A stretch of 64,000 nucleotides of DNA from Quercus robur (taxonomy: Eukaryota; Streptophyta; Magnoliopsida; Fagales; Fagaceae), in NCBI RefSeq assembly GCF_932294415.1, contig NC_065536.1, positions 18,597,974-18,661,973 on the forward strand. Direction: 5' to 3'. Shown in pieces: positions 14,681-25,770 of this stretch (positions within the stretch are counted from its first letter, which is position 1; every line of letters begins with the position of its first letter). The notes under the pieces were generated by a model that was not told the origin of the DNA, did no database searches, and saw only the letters and a list, made by a program, of their open reading frames with translations. A program made the translations under genes and the position numbers.

Positions 14681-14897
14681 CTTTTGGTCGTCAGGGACGA
14701 CTGAAGTGAGAGAGAAGAGCTGGAACTTGAGAGTCTGTTAAAAAAAACCAACAATTTACAATTTTAGAGAGAGAAACTGAGAGCCTTTTTAGAGAGAGAG
14801 AGAGTGAGAAATGGAGAACCTCGAAGCCGTCGTCGGTGTCGTAGTCAACGACGAAGTCAGCGTCGTTGTGGCGGACCTGGAATTTCCGAGCAACCAT
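3560..14897 (-). CDS. PNG1: Peptide:N-glycanase (cytosolic PNGase), complete, 17 exons
   Basis: Cleaves N-glycans from misfolded glycoproteins exported from the ER, in ER-associated degradation. Coding exons, 5' to 3': 14897-14820, 14734-14681, 14591-14403, 14293-14195, 12865-12779, 11249-11167, 8258-8145, 7247-7193, 7111-7025, 6421-6366, 6258-6199, 6084-5994, 5839-5087, 4971-4911, 4316-4214, 3856-3722, 3644-3560. All introns are GT-AG and phases match throughout, giving 729 aa, close to the family length in plants (about 720). The start MVARKF is typical of plant PNG1. Two CxxC pairs (C204/C207 and C236/C239) fit the zinc site of the transglutaminase-like core. The catalytic triad is C262 (in GRCGEW), H289 (in GDHVWTE) and D306 (in HLDPCEG). 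The long exon 13 and the last exons form the plant-specific C-terminal half, ending in a beta-rich domain. Introns carry several mobile-element remnants. No frame break is seen, so the gene looks functional. Confidence 0.94.
4402..4423. repeat. C22 homopolymer in PNG1 intron 14
   Basis: Uninterrupted run of 22 C on the plus strand (G on the PNG1 sense strand), about 85 bp upstream of the exon 15 acceptor. Confidence 0.9.
8828..9965. mobile_element. Candidate non-autonomous transposon in PNG1 intron 6
   Basis: The segment starts with GGGTATTTGGTTTAGCC. Near 9810-9830 the minus strand reads a similar CCGTGTTTGGCATCCC. Short motifs such as TCTTATAACTCA recur in opposite orientations near the two sides. 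The interior has CT-rich leader-like sequence (about 9150-9310) resembling a captured 5' UTR. 'TTTGG' termini are common in plant hAT-like MITEs, but I could not fix the ends or a target duplication. The rest of the 2.9-kb intron is AT-rich. Confidence 0.3.
10192..10251. repeat. Poly(T) followed by G20 in PNG1 intron 6
   Basis: A long T-run (to 10217, with CTT repeats before it from about 10161) is followed by G-rich DNA and an unbroken G20 (10232-10251). On the PNG1 sense strand this reads C-rich then A-rich. A second G-rich run lies at 11054-11070. Confidence 0.85.
12540..12725 (-). mobile_element. SINE-like fragment in PNG1 intron 5
   Basis: On the minus strand the piece contains GGTTCAAGTCC, an excellent Pol III B box, preceded by TTGGTGAGGTCAT. 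Plant tRNA-derived SINEs show this. An A box is only weakly suggested and no target duplication was found. Confidence 0.35.
13290..14195 (-). repeat. Four-copy tandem repeat in PNG1 intron 4
   Basis: About four imperfect copies of a 225-250 bp unit. The shared anchor CCAAACAAGCT recurs at about 13392, 13641, 13890 and 14119. Each copy also holds TTTCAAAACAAT and GATAAAGAAAG blocks. The proximal end overlaps the last bases of exon 4 plus its donor. One internal copy keeps an almost identical exon end and GT (13968-13970), so the array seems to have grown by tandem duplication across the exon 4/intron 4 junction. Confidence 0.8.
14651..14677. repeat. (GA)n microsatellite in PNG1 intron 2
   Basis: Perfect GA repeat just downstream of the exon 2 donor. 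Further GA-rich tracts lie in intron 1 (about 14764-14808). On the sense strand these are CT-rich. Confidence 0.9.
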
Positions 14898-15217
14898 TTT
14901 CTCTCTCTCTTTCTCGCTTTTTCTCAGTCACTCTGTGGCTGTGGAATTTGATGGAAATTTTTTTCATTCACAAGGGGAATTTGATGGAGTTTTGAGACCA
15001 AGGAAAGGAATCTGTTTTCACTGTAGTGTACTTTCTATACCTTTCTTGCTCGCAGGTGAAAATTAAATTCTCACTTTTTCTTTTTCCAAAAGAAATTCTC
15101 TATCATAGAGATTGATTTTCTTTTTATTTATTTATTTGAAGTTTTTTTTTTTTTGGCTGAATATTTATTTATTTGAAGTTAGAACTTAGGAATAGAGATA
15201 TTATAATCTTTAATCTT
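14898..15217 (-). promoter_or_regulatory. PNG1 5' flank / leader
   Basis: Region upstream of the PNG1 ATG. On the sense strand it begins (from the ATG outward) with a GA-rich leader and becomes AT-rich beyond about 15060. No clear TATA box at a fixed distance. It is bounded upstream by the hAT element at 15226. Confidence 0.4.
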
Positions 15218-15225
15218 ATTTTGGA

Positions 15226-16343
15226 CAAGGTTTTCAGACCCGGACCGTTCATTGAACCGTAAAAGAGAGAGGTTCAAGGGTTTTAAGGTCAAACCGAGGT
15301 CGAACCGGGGTCGAACCGTGATGACGTCATAATTAATTTAATAATTACTTAAAATATAAATAAATATATTAAATTAGTAAAAATTGAAAAATTACATAAA
15401 AATTTATAGGAAAAAGTTTGGTCATTTGTAAATACTATTTTCTCTTACTTAAATTGTATTAAATTAATAATATTTAATACAAAATAATTAAAATAAATGC
15501 TTAAAATTTTGTAATATTGACTAAATTAGTACTTATAGAGATTCAAATATATCTTAATTTACGATAAATATGATATTTGTTAGATTTTTTCTTGTTATTT
15601 AAAAGATTTTAAAACATTATATCTAAAAAATAATAAATAAATATAACAAAAAAAGTTTAAAAAAATATAACTAAAAAATAATAAACTTAAACCTTAATAA
15701 GTTGGCTGTGCTGTGCTGGATAAAAGGAGAAGAAAAAAAACTTATGACTCATGAGATCTCATGAGAAATCCAACCCCACTCACACATTTCCCCAAGCATC
15801 ATGATAAGAGTTACACGTTTCCTTAAGGCACACCACATGATCAGACTTCAAACCTTATGGACTTTTGTCTTCTATTCTTTTTGCTTTCCCAACAACCTCC
15901 GCCTCTCTCTACCTCTGTTATTTCTTCCACAGTTTTCAAACAAACAGCAGTCTCCTTCCACAATTTTTCAACAAATAAAGAAGAAGCAGAAGCAGATGTA
16001 GATGTAGATGTAGATGCATATGCAGAAGCCAGAAGCAGATTTGTAGCCTTTCTTCCATAGTCTTCTATTCTTTTTTTTTCTTTTTTTTTTACTTGTTTTC
16101 CTTTTTTTCTTTTTCTAGGAAGATCTGATGTTGGAGATTATTTTGAGCAATGCTTGTTTTGTGATTTTTTAGGAACCGTCAGACCCGTGTCCGGTTTTGA
16201 AAACCGGCCGGTTTGACCGCGGGTCGAAAGGTTCCCTGAAAATTTAAAATTTCCGGTTTTGGTAGTTTAAAAAACCGGAATGATGAACGGTTTCCGGTTA
16301 CTGCGGTCCAACCGGCCGGTCCGGTCCGGGTTTCAAAACCATG
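15226..16343. mobile_element. Non-autonomous hAT transposon, 1,118 bp
   Basis: The ends are inverted: the left reads CAAGGTTTTCAGACCCGG and the right, reverse-complemented, CATGGTTTTGAAACCCGG. Subterminal CCGG/AACCGG-rich blocks repeat in both orientations. An exact 8-bp target duplication, ATTTTGGA, flanks it (15218-15225 and 16344-16351). An 8-bp duplication with CA-GG termini is diagnostic of hAT. There is no transposase. The interior (about 15700-16060) looks like captured transcript-like DNA with a GATGTA-type hexamer repeat (about 15993-16015); open frames there are short and unremarkable. Confidence 0.88.
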
Positions 16344-16351
16344 ATTTTGGA

Positions 16352-16688
16352 TAATGTAGTAGTGTATACATTATTTTAACCAAAAATAATAATAATAGAA
16401 TACATTATTCTATGACAAGGGGTCGTAATAATACAACTTGTAATTTTTAGCATGGGAAAATGTGTCACATCTAGTTAATATGAACCCAATCGTAACTTGT
16501 AATTTTTTCAATCACAAATAGAAGAAAAAAAAAATGTGCATGTGTTTTTTTTGGTGTGAAACACCCATTTATTGAATAAGAGATAAAGTTTTGAAAAATA
16601 TTAGTTTAATAATATAAAATCTACTGATAAATCTATCGTTCATCTTTGAAAATTGCTATTCTTTGACAAATTTATTATTAAAATTTGG
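16352..16688. other. AT-rich spacer
   Basis: No gene, RNA or clear repeat seen between the hAT element and the next MITE. Confidence 0.6.
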
Positions 16689-16691
16689 TTA

Positions 16692-17054
16692 GAGTATTCT
16701 TATCAAGAAAGACAAATGCTATAAATACTAAAAACCATACTTCATCAATACTCTCAAATCTTATTTATTTTGCAATTCAACTACAGTGGACTGCTATGTC
16801 TAGCGGCCCACTATAGCAAGATTGTAAAAAATATATATATTATATATATTTGTTTGATGGTAGTTATTTGAAATCATAAAAAGAAAGAATAAAGAAAACA
16901 TAATGAAATAATTAAAAAATAATATTTAAATGAAGTGATAAAATAATGGAAGTTTTGATGTTTGGTGGATTGTAAAGTGGTATGTTAAAATTGATAAAGT
17001 AGGATTTTAAAATGGTAAATGCTAAAATATTTAGCATTCTTGATAAGAATACTC
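16692..17054. mobile_element. Tourist-like (PIF/Harbinger) MITE, copy 1
   Basis: Terminal inverted repeats GAGTATTCTTATCAAGAA, with 3-bp TTA duplications at 16689-16691 and 17055-17057. The TWA target and short length (363 bp) fit Tourist MITEs. Subterminal blocks (for example TTTGATGTT and GTAAAGTG) recur in the elements at 32147-33715 and 62331-62729, so these are one family. No coding capacity. Confidence 0.82.
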
Positions 17055-17057
17055 TTA

Positions 17058-18515
17058 TTGATTTGTTAAAAAAAAAAAAAAATACTACTATTTAGTTGAT
17101 TATGAGTCAAGGATAGTCATGTTCATTTGGTAATGGATATCTAATCACTTCCAATCTAAATATTCTGAGTAATACCTGATTTTTCATAAGCAAAAAATAA
17201 TTTATAGGGTTTGAATATTATTCGAATTTTTCGAATAGTATTTTGATATTATCCGAACCAGACTCGGACTAAAAAAAAAACCATTGCTTGCTCCTATTGA
17301 GACTCCACTGTGACTCTCTCTGTGCTGCTGAGCCATAGCCATAGTTTTTTTTTTTTTTTTGGTTTGGTAATTAAAAGGCTAAACACTCTTTAACTTGATA
17401 AAGTACAAAACAGTCGCGAAGTATATTGGTGAAGATAAAAGCCAAAAAATGATTGGCTGTGCATGTATGAATACAAATATACACACGTATACAGCTTTTT
17501 TTTTATCCTTCTAAAGCCTCAGCTATTGGTCGGTGATGATGTAAAAACAAACCGCTATGAAGGTAAAACGTTGGGTTCGGTTTGGATTTCCCACAGATAC
17601 AACCAAAGCTCATCGAAATAATCAGAAGTTTTGGATTTCCCACAGATAGTGGATTATCAAAAACAACAAACTTTCCTCTAATTTTTTGATGATCAAAAAC
17701 AAATTAGAACGCATGGATGGCTCAAAGTTTGGTATATAACAATGTCTTGTCAATTATTTTTGATAATTGCTATGGCTTCCACACTGGGAAATCCATAGCA
17801 ATTATCAAAAACAACAAACTTTCCTCCAAAACAAAGAAAACCCACTTGTCCCTCAAACTCACTGAGACAAAGTCTTCAATTTTTTGAGCTAAATCTCAAA
17901 GAAAAAATTCACGTCGATCATTCAGTAAACCACTTCAGACCCATCATTTCATGTGAGGCGCAGGTACAAAAAAATGCAGAGAGCTTGATGAGTCTGAAGA
18001 AGAAGAAGAAACCGATGGTAATATTAAAAAAAAAATTTGAATACATGGTAATTTTATTTAAGTACTAAAGATAATGAAAATGGCAGAAATTTGAATATAA
18101 CTCCTAAATTTTTAAAACTTTTAAAATAATTATTAAAAAAAAAAAAAAAAAAACTAATCAGTTGAGTATGAGTAAGTACGATTATATCTTATCTTTAAGT
18201 TATGTTTAGTTAGAAGCAGAGCCATAAATTTTTCTCAAGGAAGGCCAAACTAGATGAATTATTGTATTTCAGTATCCTTGATTATCTTATATAAATGCAT
18301 ATAACTTTATTTTTTGGAAACAAAAAAAAAAAAAATGCTAAAAAGAGATTTACTTATATATTTGTATAAACTTATGTTTTCTATTTCTAAAAAAGAAAAA
18401 AAAGTATAAACTTATGTTTTAAATGCTCCTAATATTAATGATTTATATATAACAAAAAAATCAATTTTAAAAGAAAAATAAATGAGACAATAATCAATTA
18501 AGAAGTATTTATACT

Positions 18516-18551
<36 letters not shown>

Positions 18552-19000
18552 GGAGGCTGTTATCAAAAAAAGAAAAGAAAAGAAAAAGGAGGTCATTACC
18601 TAAAATTTTTTCGAATTTTTTACCTTAAAATAAAGGGTGAGCTGGTGAGAGCCATTTTTACATGTCTAATCGTCTTGCACAGAGATGAATAAATTATATT
18701 ACCTATTGTATCTTCTTTTACTTGTTTAAATGCAAAGAAATCTTTTTTTTAGAAGCTAATCCTAAAATGCTGAGCTTCTCATATGAATTACACACAACTT
18801 GCTTTGTGTCTTTACCAAAATAAAAAATGAAAAAAAAACCGGAAAAAAATGATTTAAAAAAAAAAAATGCTTGCATTATCTTCAATTTGACTCAAATTAG
18901 GCCACTCATTGTTGCAAATAGCAAACTGGTGTGTTAATCTAACTAAACCCAACCGTTTACTCCATTTCAAATAGTTTCTTAAAAAGTCCTTCATATATAA
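17058..19000. other. AT-rich intergenic region
   Basis: No gene found. It contains a duplicated phrase (TTGGATTTCCCACAGATA near 17582 and 17632), many A-runs, an AT microsatellite at 18521-18548 and a stretch near 18220 resembling the end of an unidentified repeat. Confidence 0.6.
18521..18548. repeat. (AT)n microsatellite
   Basis: Perfect AT dinucleotide run. Similar runs occur at about 21449-21474, 26139-26180, 45448-45467, 48687-48711 and 49269-49294. Confidence 0.9.
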
Positions 19001-19101
19001 ACTCACTAACAATAGATAAATTCAAATTGAAAAATTATATTAAACTCAAAAAAAAAAAAAAAAGCCTTATTGCACGTGCAAAGAGCTTGTGATGAGGCTA
19101 G
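19000..19101 (+). mobile_element. Helitron-like 3' terminus, copy 1
   Basis: The segment ends in a hairpin (GCCTTATTGCACGTGCAA paired with TTGTGATGAGGC) followed directly by CTAG and then T. A 3' hairpin, a terminal CTRR and insertion before T are Helitron hallmarks. The upstream 50 bp is shared with the copy ending at 19462. The 5' end (expected TC) could not be located. Confidence 0.5.
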
Positions 19102-19362
19102 TTTGTATATATTAAGAGGATTCAGAAAGTTAGTTACGATTTCAAAAAATGTCAAAAATACCCCTAATCTAATTAGTTAATCATTATTCTTAAAAAAAAA
19201 AAAATAGGGTTAAAATTGTAATTCAACAAAATTCAAAAACAAAAAAACTATCAGATAAACTTTTTTTCTAAAATTTAGCACTCTCTATTTGAATGTATCT
19301 CCCCCACGCTTGATATATATTTTTCTAAAAACTAGCATACATTAAACCCATCATTCCTGTGT

Positions 19363-19462
19363 AATCTCACTAACAATAGATAAATTCAAATTAAAAATTA
19401 CATTAAACTCAAAAAACAAAAAGAGTTTCATCGCATGTCCAGAGCACGTGTGATAAGGCTAA
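19363..19462 (+). mobile_element. Helitron-like 3' terminus, copy 2
   Basis: Same layout as the copy 360 bp upstream. A shared block (CTCACTAACAATAGATAAAT and following) is followed by a decayed hairpin (CATCGCATGT paired with CACGTGTGATAAGG), CTAA and then T. The two are about 80 percent alike by eye. Confidence 0.5.
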
Positions 19463-20149
19463 TATATAATATGAGAGTTGAAATGTCTCTTTAAATTCAA
19501 AATACATTTTCTTTTCTGTTTTCATTCCAATTTGAGGGGTTAAAGATTGGTGGGCTTGGGTGGAAAACCCCCTGACTCTTCCTTTTCTCTCCCGTTATAT
19601 CTCTATTAACCAAATGAGTGAAAGTTGTTTCTTCTCCCCTTTTTCCCCGTTATTTTCCATTCACTCTCTTTTCCACCCAACCTAATGGACTATCAAAGAA
19701 AACCAAAGGAAAAAGCAAAGCATGCTTAATACATTCTAATCATGTGACTTCTATTCTTGGCTTAACAGTGTAAGAATACACGGAGGTTGTTTGAATTGTA
19801 CTCAATTGATATTCCTCCGTCACTAGTTTTAGCTTTTGCTTTGTCATTTAGAGAGTTATCGCACTCTTGTTTAGGTCATGCATCTCTGCATCATGATAAA
19901 ATTCAAGCCTTATACTTCGTTTAGGAGTTCATAAAAGAATGAGAATGAATGAGTAAATTATAAGGGAATGGAAAAAAATGGAACATATTAAGTAATGGAA
20001 TGGAATGGAAAAAAAAAATATTCAAATGGAATGAAGCAATTTTGTTTGGATGTTTTAAAATAAACAAATAGAAAGAAATTGAATGTAAGTGGCAATGTTT
20101 GAGAGTAATATAAAAGGAATGTAATGAAATAATTTTATAATAACATTAC

Positions 20150-23100
20150 TATAGAGGTGGTAGGCCTAGTAGTATATATCTATGTATACATTGGTCTGGG
20201 GGCCCAATTCGAGGACATTGAGTAGTCCGAGGACCGAGAAACATTGTCATAGGAGTCTGTGTTAGTGAGTGAAGAGGTGAGGTATGGTCATAAGAGTCCA
20301 AAAAAGTGATCCGAGGAGAAATGCCTCATCGGCTGATCAAAGCCGAGGTTCGAGGCTGTGATTTGCCTTCTAGGGCAACATTCTAGGAGATTCTACTGGT
20401 AAGGATACACATCCATAAGGTACAGGACAAAGGAGGACCATGAAATATCTAAGAGAAAGCTACTATCACCGCATTGAATGTTCTGCAACTAACTCTCTGG
20501 TTGTATTAATGTAGAAGTGATACGTGAACAGTAATTTTCAGCCTTACAGCTACTCCTAAAGATTTGAAAAAGGTGCTGATGGGACAATGATCAACACTAG
20601 CAATCTAATCTACATGTGGAGGGTAGAGATGAAAGAAAGAAGATAGTATAAAATAGAAAGAGGACACTGAGGGAAGGGGATCAGAGAATTGAGGGAAGAA
20701 TACTGTAGCACTAAGAACTAGTAATCAAATTCAAGAAATATATGTAGCACTAAGAACTAGTAATATTTGGATTATGTATATATACTAAGTATATACAAAA
20801 CTATATTAAGTGGTTTAAGTTATTAGATACATAGTTGGTTTTTTAATTAAGCATGATACATGAGATAATATAGTAGAAATTTCACCCACATGCAACCAAT
20901 GGGAATTCAACACATAATGCCAAAGTTTCATGCATGTTGACAAACCCAAAGACCAAGACTTGGTTGGCCATGCAATCACCAAGTTCCACCTTACTTCTTT
21001 CTTGACTTTTCTCAAGACAAACATCCAAGAAACACACTTCCTCTCATTTTCCACGGGTCCGAGCAAATGAGAAATTTTAGAACACTTTGCACTCTTTTCT
21101 CTTAAGAAAAGAACTAGGAAGCTCCCTTGAGTCTTTCTCTTGAGTCCACAGGTTCACACACACTAAAAGAAAGATAAGTCTCCATTTTATCTCTTATTTG
21201 ACTCTTTCAAAGCAACTACAACAATCAAGAACTCTTTCCCTCTTTCATTCTCATGAGTCCAACACCAAAAGAAGGAAAAGCTCTCAACTCTTTTCTCCCT
21301 TTCACACCTATGAGTCCAGCAACAAGGAAAAATGTTTCTTTCAATTCTTCTCAAGATTTTGTACCCAACTTGAAGCTAAAGTGATTCTAGCTCTATCACT
21401 CCAAGAATCCATGTCTAGGGTAAGGGGAAATATAATTCTTTTAGTCTATTGTCTATATATATATATATATATATAGTGTTTTAATAAGTTTTGAAATTGT
21501 GTTGATTGTTTATTGAAGGTAGATTAGGGTTTTTACTAATTAATGATTTTATATGATTAAGGAAGTAAGAAAAAGTTAGGATGAGTATTTTTTATGCTGC
21601 TACTGGATTTTTGTTGTGTGTATTTTTGCTCTAAATGGTTAAATAACTGTATGTAAGTGTTTTCTAGCATGTCTAATGAGTGTATAAAAATCCACATATG
21701 ATAATAAAACTATTTGCAATCATTTTATGATTTTACAAGAAAATGTTTCAGAGCTGCCTCTATAACAGATTCTGTGTTTAAGCATGATAAATTATGTATT
21801 AAATTTTATACAATTAATTTGGATGCTAGGGATATTTCCTATGAAATCTAAGACACATATGGTTGTAATGGAAGTGGTCTCACAGAATTTGGATCAATAT
21901 AAAAATAATGGTTTAATTTCCAAGTTGCATGAAATTCTATCAGGAGAGATTTGAGTATGTTTTCTTGTATGATTTTTAGTAAATCATGGTTTTATTCTTT
22001 GACTCCGAAATTTTTATGGTATATACTATACATACAGGGGAGTGATTCTGTAAAATTTCATGACATTTGGATGTGTATGGATAGCCCATTTGTATTTTAC
22101 AAATGGGGCATATGCTACTGAAATGAGCAGTGAACAACATATGCTACACCTGACTTTGAGGATTTAATTTCAAAGTTAGGGTGAATGTTTTGAGTTATTA
22201 TTTAATATGCTTATCTTTTGGTATGTCTCAATTATAGATTAATTTTGTGTAACTTGTTTTGAGATTTAGTACTCAAAGGAGGGGTTCTAAACCATGTGAC
22301 AATTGTATTTATGAAGCTGTTTTGTCCGACGTGTTGTATGTTACCATATGAATGTATATAATTACATAATCATGCTTAAAAGAGTTATGTTTATGCATGC
22401 ATTATTGCCTTAATCTCAAGCACATTTTGAAATGAAGTTGGCACTTCTGGAGATATGATATAAATATGAGAATGATGATTTTCTTTAGTTTGGTACATTA
22501 TTTGTTGATATGTGCATAATATTTTTGTGGAAACCTCGTTGAGGTGGGAATAGGATTTCCTTGATTATAAGAGATAAGTTTTGAGATGAATGTGTAAGTT
22601 TATGATAAGAAGTAATGGATAGTGATAAGTTTTGATATTTAGTTTAGGTATTACCAGTTCCCTAGGTCTAAGCTCCTTCGATTGTAGGCTCTCAGTTCCT
22701 CTGCTTTCAGGTAAGGGATAAGTTATATGGGTTTTTGGTAAGTCATGAGATTATTTAAAGTATATTATGTATTAAAAGGTTTTTGATTAGAGATATAACA
22801 TATAATCATTATTCTGACAAAGATATGTTCGTGAGCTTTTGAAACCTTATGTATATAATTTAAGCATATTGATGTCATTACTAATTTCCATGAACATGAC
22901 GTTTAAAGAAAAGAATGGAAATGCTATTATTATGAAATTTTATGCAAAATAAGAAATTTCAGTATGATATATAAGTATGAAAGGTTTTCGGGTTATGTCC
23001 TCTAATGATTTGAACTTGACCAGTAGGGGTTAATTACTGGCTTTACATAGAAAATGTTATCTGTTTGGCCATTTAAAGTAGAAGAAATGGGGCTGCTCGT

Positions 23101-24613
23101 AACTCTAGACAATTTAAAGTAAAGGAAATGAGGTTGCCTGTAACTCTAATCTGAATAAGGCCTTCTCCCTAATGTGTACGGACGGCGGGGAGGAATAAAA
23201 TCTTGAGGGGATGTGCCATCAGGCCTCTCAAAAAGAACAATATCATGCACACGGGGGCACCTAAATGTGATGAGGCCTTCTCTGTACAAACTTATCAGAT
23301 ATGGACTAATCAATATGTTATGAACAGCTATATTATTTTATTAATCATGAGAGAATGATAATGTTTAAATGCATGATGAAAAGTTAAAATCCCTCATAAA
23401 AAGAAGTTTATGATGAAAAGAAAAGTTGTTCTTTAAAGATAAGAGTTTCTGAAGTTTTGTTACGTTTAAGATGAAGCTTCTAATGAAAGTACAAGTTTAT
23501 GTTAAAAGGTTATAAGATATTTATTCTTTATGAAACGTTAAATTTTATGACTATGAAAATTATAATATTTTACGAGAAGAAGTTTAGGAAGAAAGGTTTT
23601 GTTATTCTTAAAGATGCTTCTAGTTTAAGACAAAGTTACCAATTATCTGATTTAAGTTAAAATGATTATTTTGTAATGAGAGTGCATATATATAGATTTT
23701 AAACAATCAATATTACATTTGGTGACTTTGTAAGAAATGAAAGAAATTAAATCCGAAAAATTTTGGTAATATTATTCTGATAAGAAAAGAGAAAACAATT
23801 ATTTTCCTATAAAAAGCGTATAAGTTATTATTATGAATAGTATAAAATACTATGCATGAAAAATTGTTCTCTTATTCGAATATTCATAGAATGAAATGAT
23901 CTGATTTATATGCATCCTTATTAAATTCTTATATATCTTACCTTTACTGAGCTATGTAGCTCACTCCTTCCACTCTTTCAGTTAGCAGGTTTTATTTTGG
24001 AGCAGAGGGAGTTTTAGTCGAGTTTGGAAGGAGCTAGTTTTAGTTTATATGTATAGATCCTAAATTAGTAATATGATGTTTAGATTTGTAGTATGGTGTA
24101 TTTTAGGATCTAATGAAAGTTGTGTACCTTAAAGTATTAAGAGATGTATTATGTGAAAGTGTGGAAATTGAATGACTGATGGTTTATGTTATTCTTGGAG
24201 TACAGTGTAGGTACTCTGAATGTCAAGTGAAAAGTTATATCATTTAAGTAAGGAAACAAGGATGAAAAGTAAGAGGGAAGCTTTTGTAAAAGTTTTGTAA
24301 AAATTAAGTTGGTTCTTGTTAATATCAGGTTTAGGCTTGATATTAGCATGCCGGTCATAGTCATAGATCCAGGTATCGGGTTTGGGGCGTGACAATATAT
24401 ACAAGAACTTATCTCCTCAGATTGTGCCGAGACAATTTTCTTTAAATAAAACCAGTCTATCTTTATTTTATTGTCATTGGAATCCCCTATAATTGTTATC
24501 CAACTCGTTAAAGCCTAGTTTTCCAACCTACTCTCTACAAATTCATTGTATTGGGCTCTTTGGGCCTAAATTGTTTTACCTTTTGGACTTAGGACTCAAA
24601 TTGCGTCCTTACA
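20150..24613 (+). mobile_element. Solo LTR (outer), interrupted by a second LTR
   Basis: Flanked by an exact 5-bp duplication ATTAC (20145-20149 and 24614-24618). Its right end is TTACA. The left end reads TATAG, which could be a decayed TG start. Without the nested insertion it is about 810 bp. It has no coding sequence. GAGGACCGAG/CCGAGG-type motifs in the left part and an AATAAA-like signal in the right part (about 24447) fit an LTR with U3-R-U5. A single LTR with a target duplication suggests recombination between the two LTRs of a former retrotransposon. Confidence 0.6.
20743..24394 (+). mobile_element. Long LTR (inner) nested in the outer LTR
   Basis: About 3.65 kb without usable coding sequence. 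It starts TG, ends GGGGCGTGACA, and is flanked by ATATA on both sides (20738-20742 and 24395-24399). The interior holds a GAGCTATGTAGCTCACTCC block (about 23949-23967), which I associate with LTRs of plant Ty3/gypsy elements. The first 22 bp repeat a stretch of the outer LTR 39 bp upstream (20704-20725), so the exact left end is uncertain (20743 or about 20763). It is probably a solo LTR. Confidence 0.55.
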
Positions 24614-24942
24614 ATTACTATTATATCCCTATTTTAAAATGAATAAATAGTTAGGGGTATTTGGGATTTAGTAAAAATTTCAATTAACCTAATTTCATTC
24701 CATCTGATTCCTCTCAATTTTGAGGGGAATGAAAAATTTACAATTTTGAGGAAAATGGGAGGAATGCGTGTTCTCTCTTACTTATTCCATTCCTTATTAC
24801 TTAAACTCTCAAACAAGATAATAAGTTTTTTATTCATTCCTTTAAAACTCTCAAACAAGATAATAAAAGGAATTTTTCAAAATGATTGTTTTTTTTCATT
24901 CCATTCTTTTCCCTTCTCCGAAAACAGAATGTTAGTATCTAA

Positions 24943-25600
24943 GGCCCCATTTGGTTGGGGTGATTTTAGGAGGGATGGAAAATGGGGAAGAAAATGATAT
25001 TTTTGTGTATTTGGTTAGAGAATAAAATAGGAGAAAAAATTAATAGGACCCACCAGCCTAGGTGTTTTCTCCCTAGGCCCACGAAAAGTAATCTCCCCAA
25101 GATAAAGAGAAAATGCACGGCGAAAAAACTTGCATTTTGGACAATTTTGTCCCCTTTGAAACAAAAATTTTTTTCTTTCCTTTTTTTTTTTTTTGGTCTT
25201 TTTCTTTTATCAACTTCTCAATAGTTATCATTAGATTCTTTTTTCTTTTTTTTTCAATATGTTTTGGAGGTTATTTTTCTTTATCCCTTTTTTCATTATC
25301 TTGTTTTGGGTTCTTGTACTTTTTTTTTTAATAATGAAGTACTCATATATACACAATTTTTTAATAAAAAAAACAATGTTTTTTTTTCCTTTCTAATATA
25401 TTTTTTTATCATATTGTTTTTCTACTCAATTAAATAAAAAAGTTTTTCATATCTCTACTTTTCCACCCCAACCAAATACCATGAGAGAAAATTAAGATCT
25501 TCCCTATCCTCTCAATTTTTTTATCTCCTCCCAATTTTCTATTCTTCAATTTTCTATTCTTTCCTACCTTTAATTGCATGCCATGTCAACTAGGTAAATA
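24943..25600. mobile_element. Candidate hAT-like MITE
   Basis: The left end reads GGCCCCATTTGGTTGGGGTG. An inverted match GGTATTTGGTTGGGGTGG is seen at about 25465-25480 (reverse strand). TTTGGTTGGGG-type termini are common in plant MITEs. The right boundary and target duplication are unresolved. The short open frames inside are T-rich artefacts. Confidence 0.4.
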
Positions 25601-25770
25601 ACATGTGTTGTCTTTTAATGAGAGTTAATGTATATTATTAAGTACACCTACGGACCCTAAGGTTTTGTTTTTTGATAACCACCCTAAGTTTTTGTCAGAT
25701 TTGGTTTCTTTCCTACCTTTAATTAGGCAAACAACATGTCTCGTCTTTTAATGAGAGTGAATGTATTTTA
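25561..25770 (+). repeat. Dispersed direct repeat, about 65 bp, two copies
   Basis: The stretch TTCCTACCTTTAATT through CTTTTAATGAGAGTTAATGT (25561-25633) recurs with changes at 25709-25766. Unknown origin; no gene up to the LINE at 26394. Confidence 0.65.

Larger units (their letters stand above)
19915..24942. mobile_element. MITE-like host element split by nested LTRs
   Basis: Left part 19915-20149 and right part about 24619-24942. The ends look imperfectly inverted: left GTTTAGGAGTTCATAAAAGAATG, right (reverse-complemented) GTTTTCGGAGAAGGGAAAAG. Both halves are rich in GGAATGGAATG-type motifs or their complement. Without the inserted LTRs the element would be about 560 bp. The target duplication is not clear, so the superfamily (perhaps hAT) is open. 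Confidence 0.45.

Noticed and set aside
15801..16060. Overlapping open frames of 66-67 codons
   Set aside because: Inside a non-autonomous hAT element, low complexity, no homology recognised.
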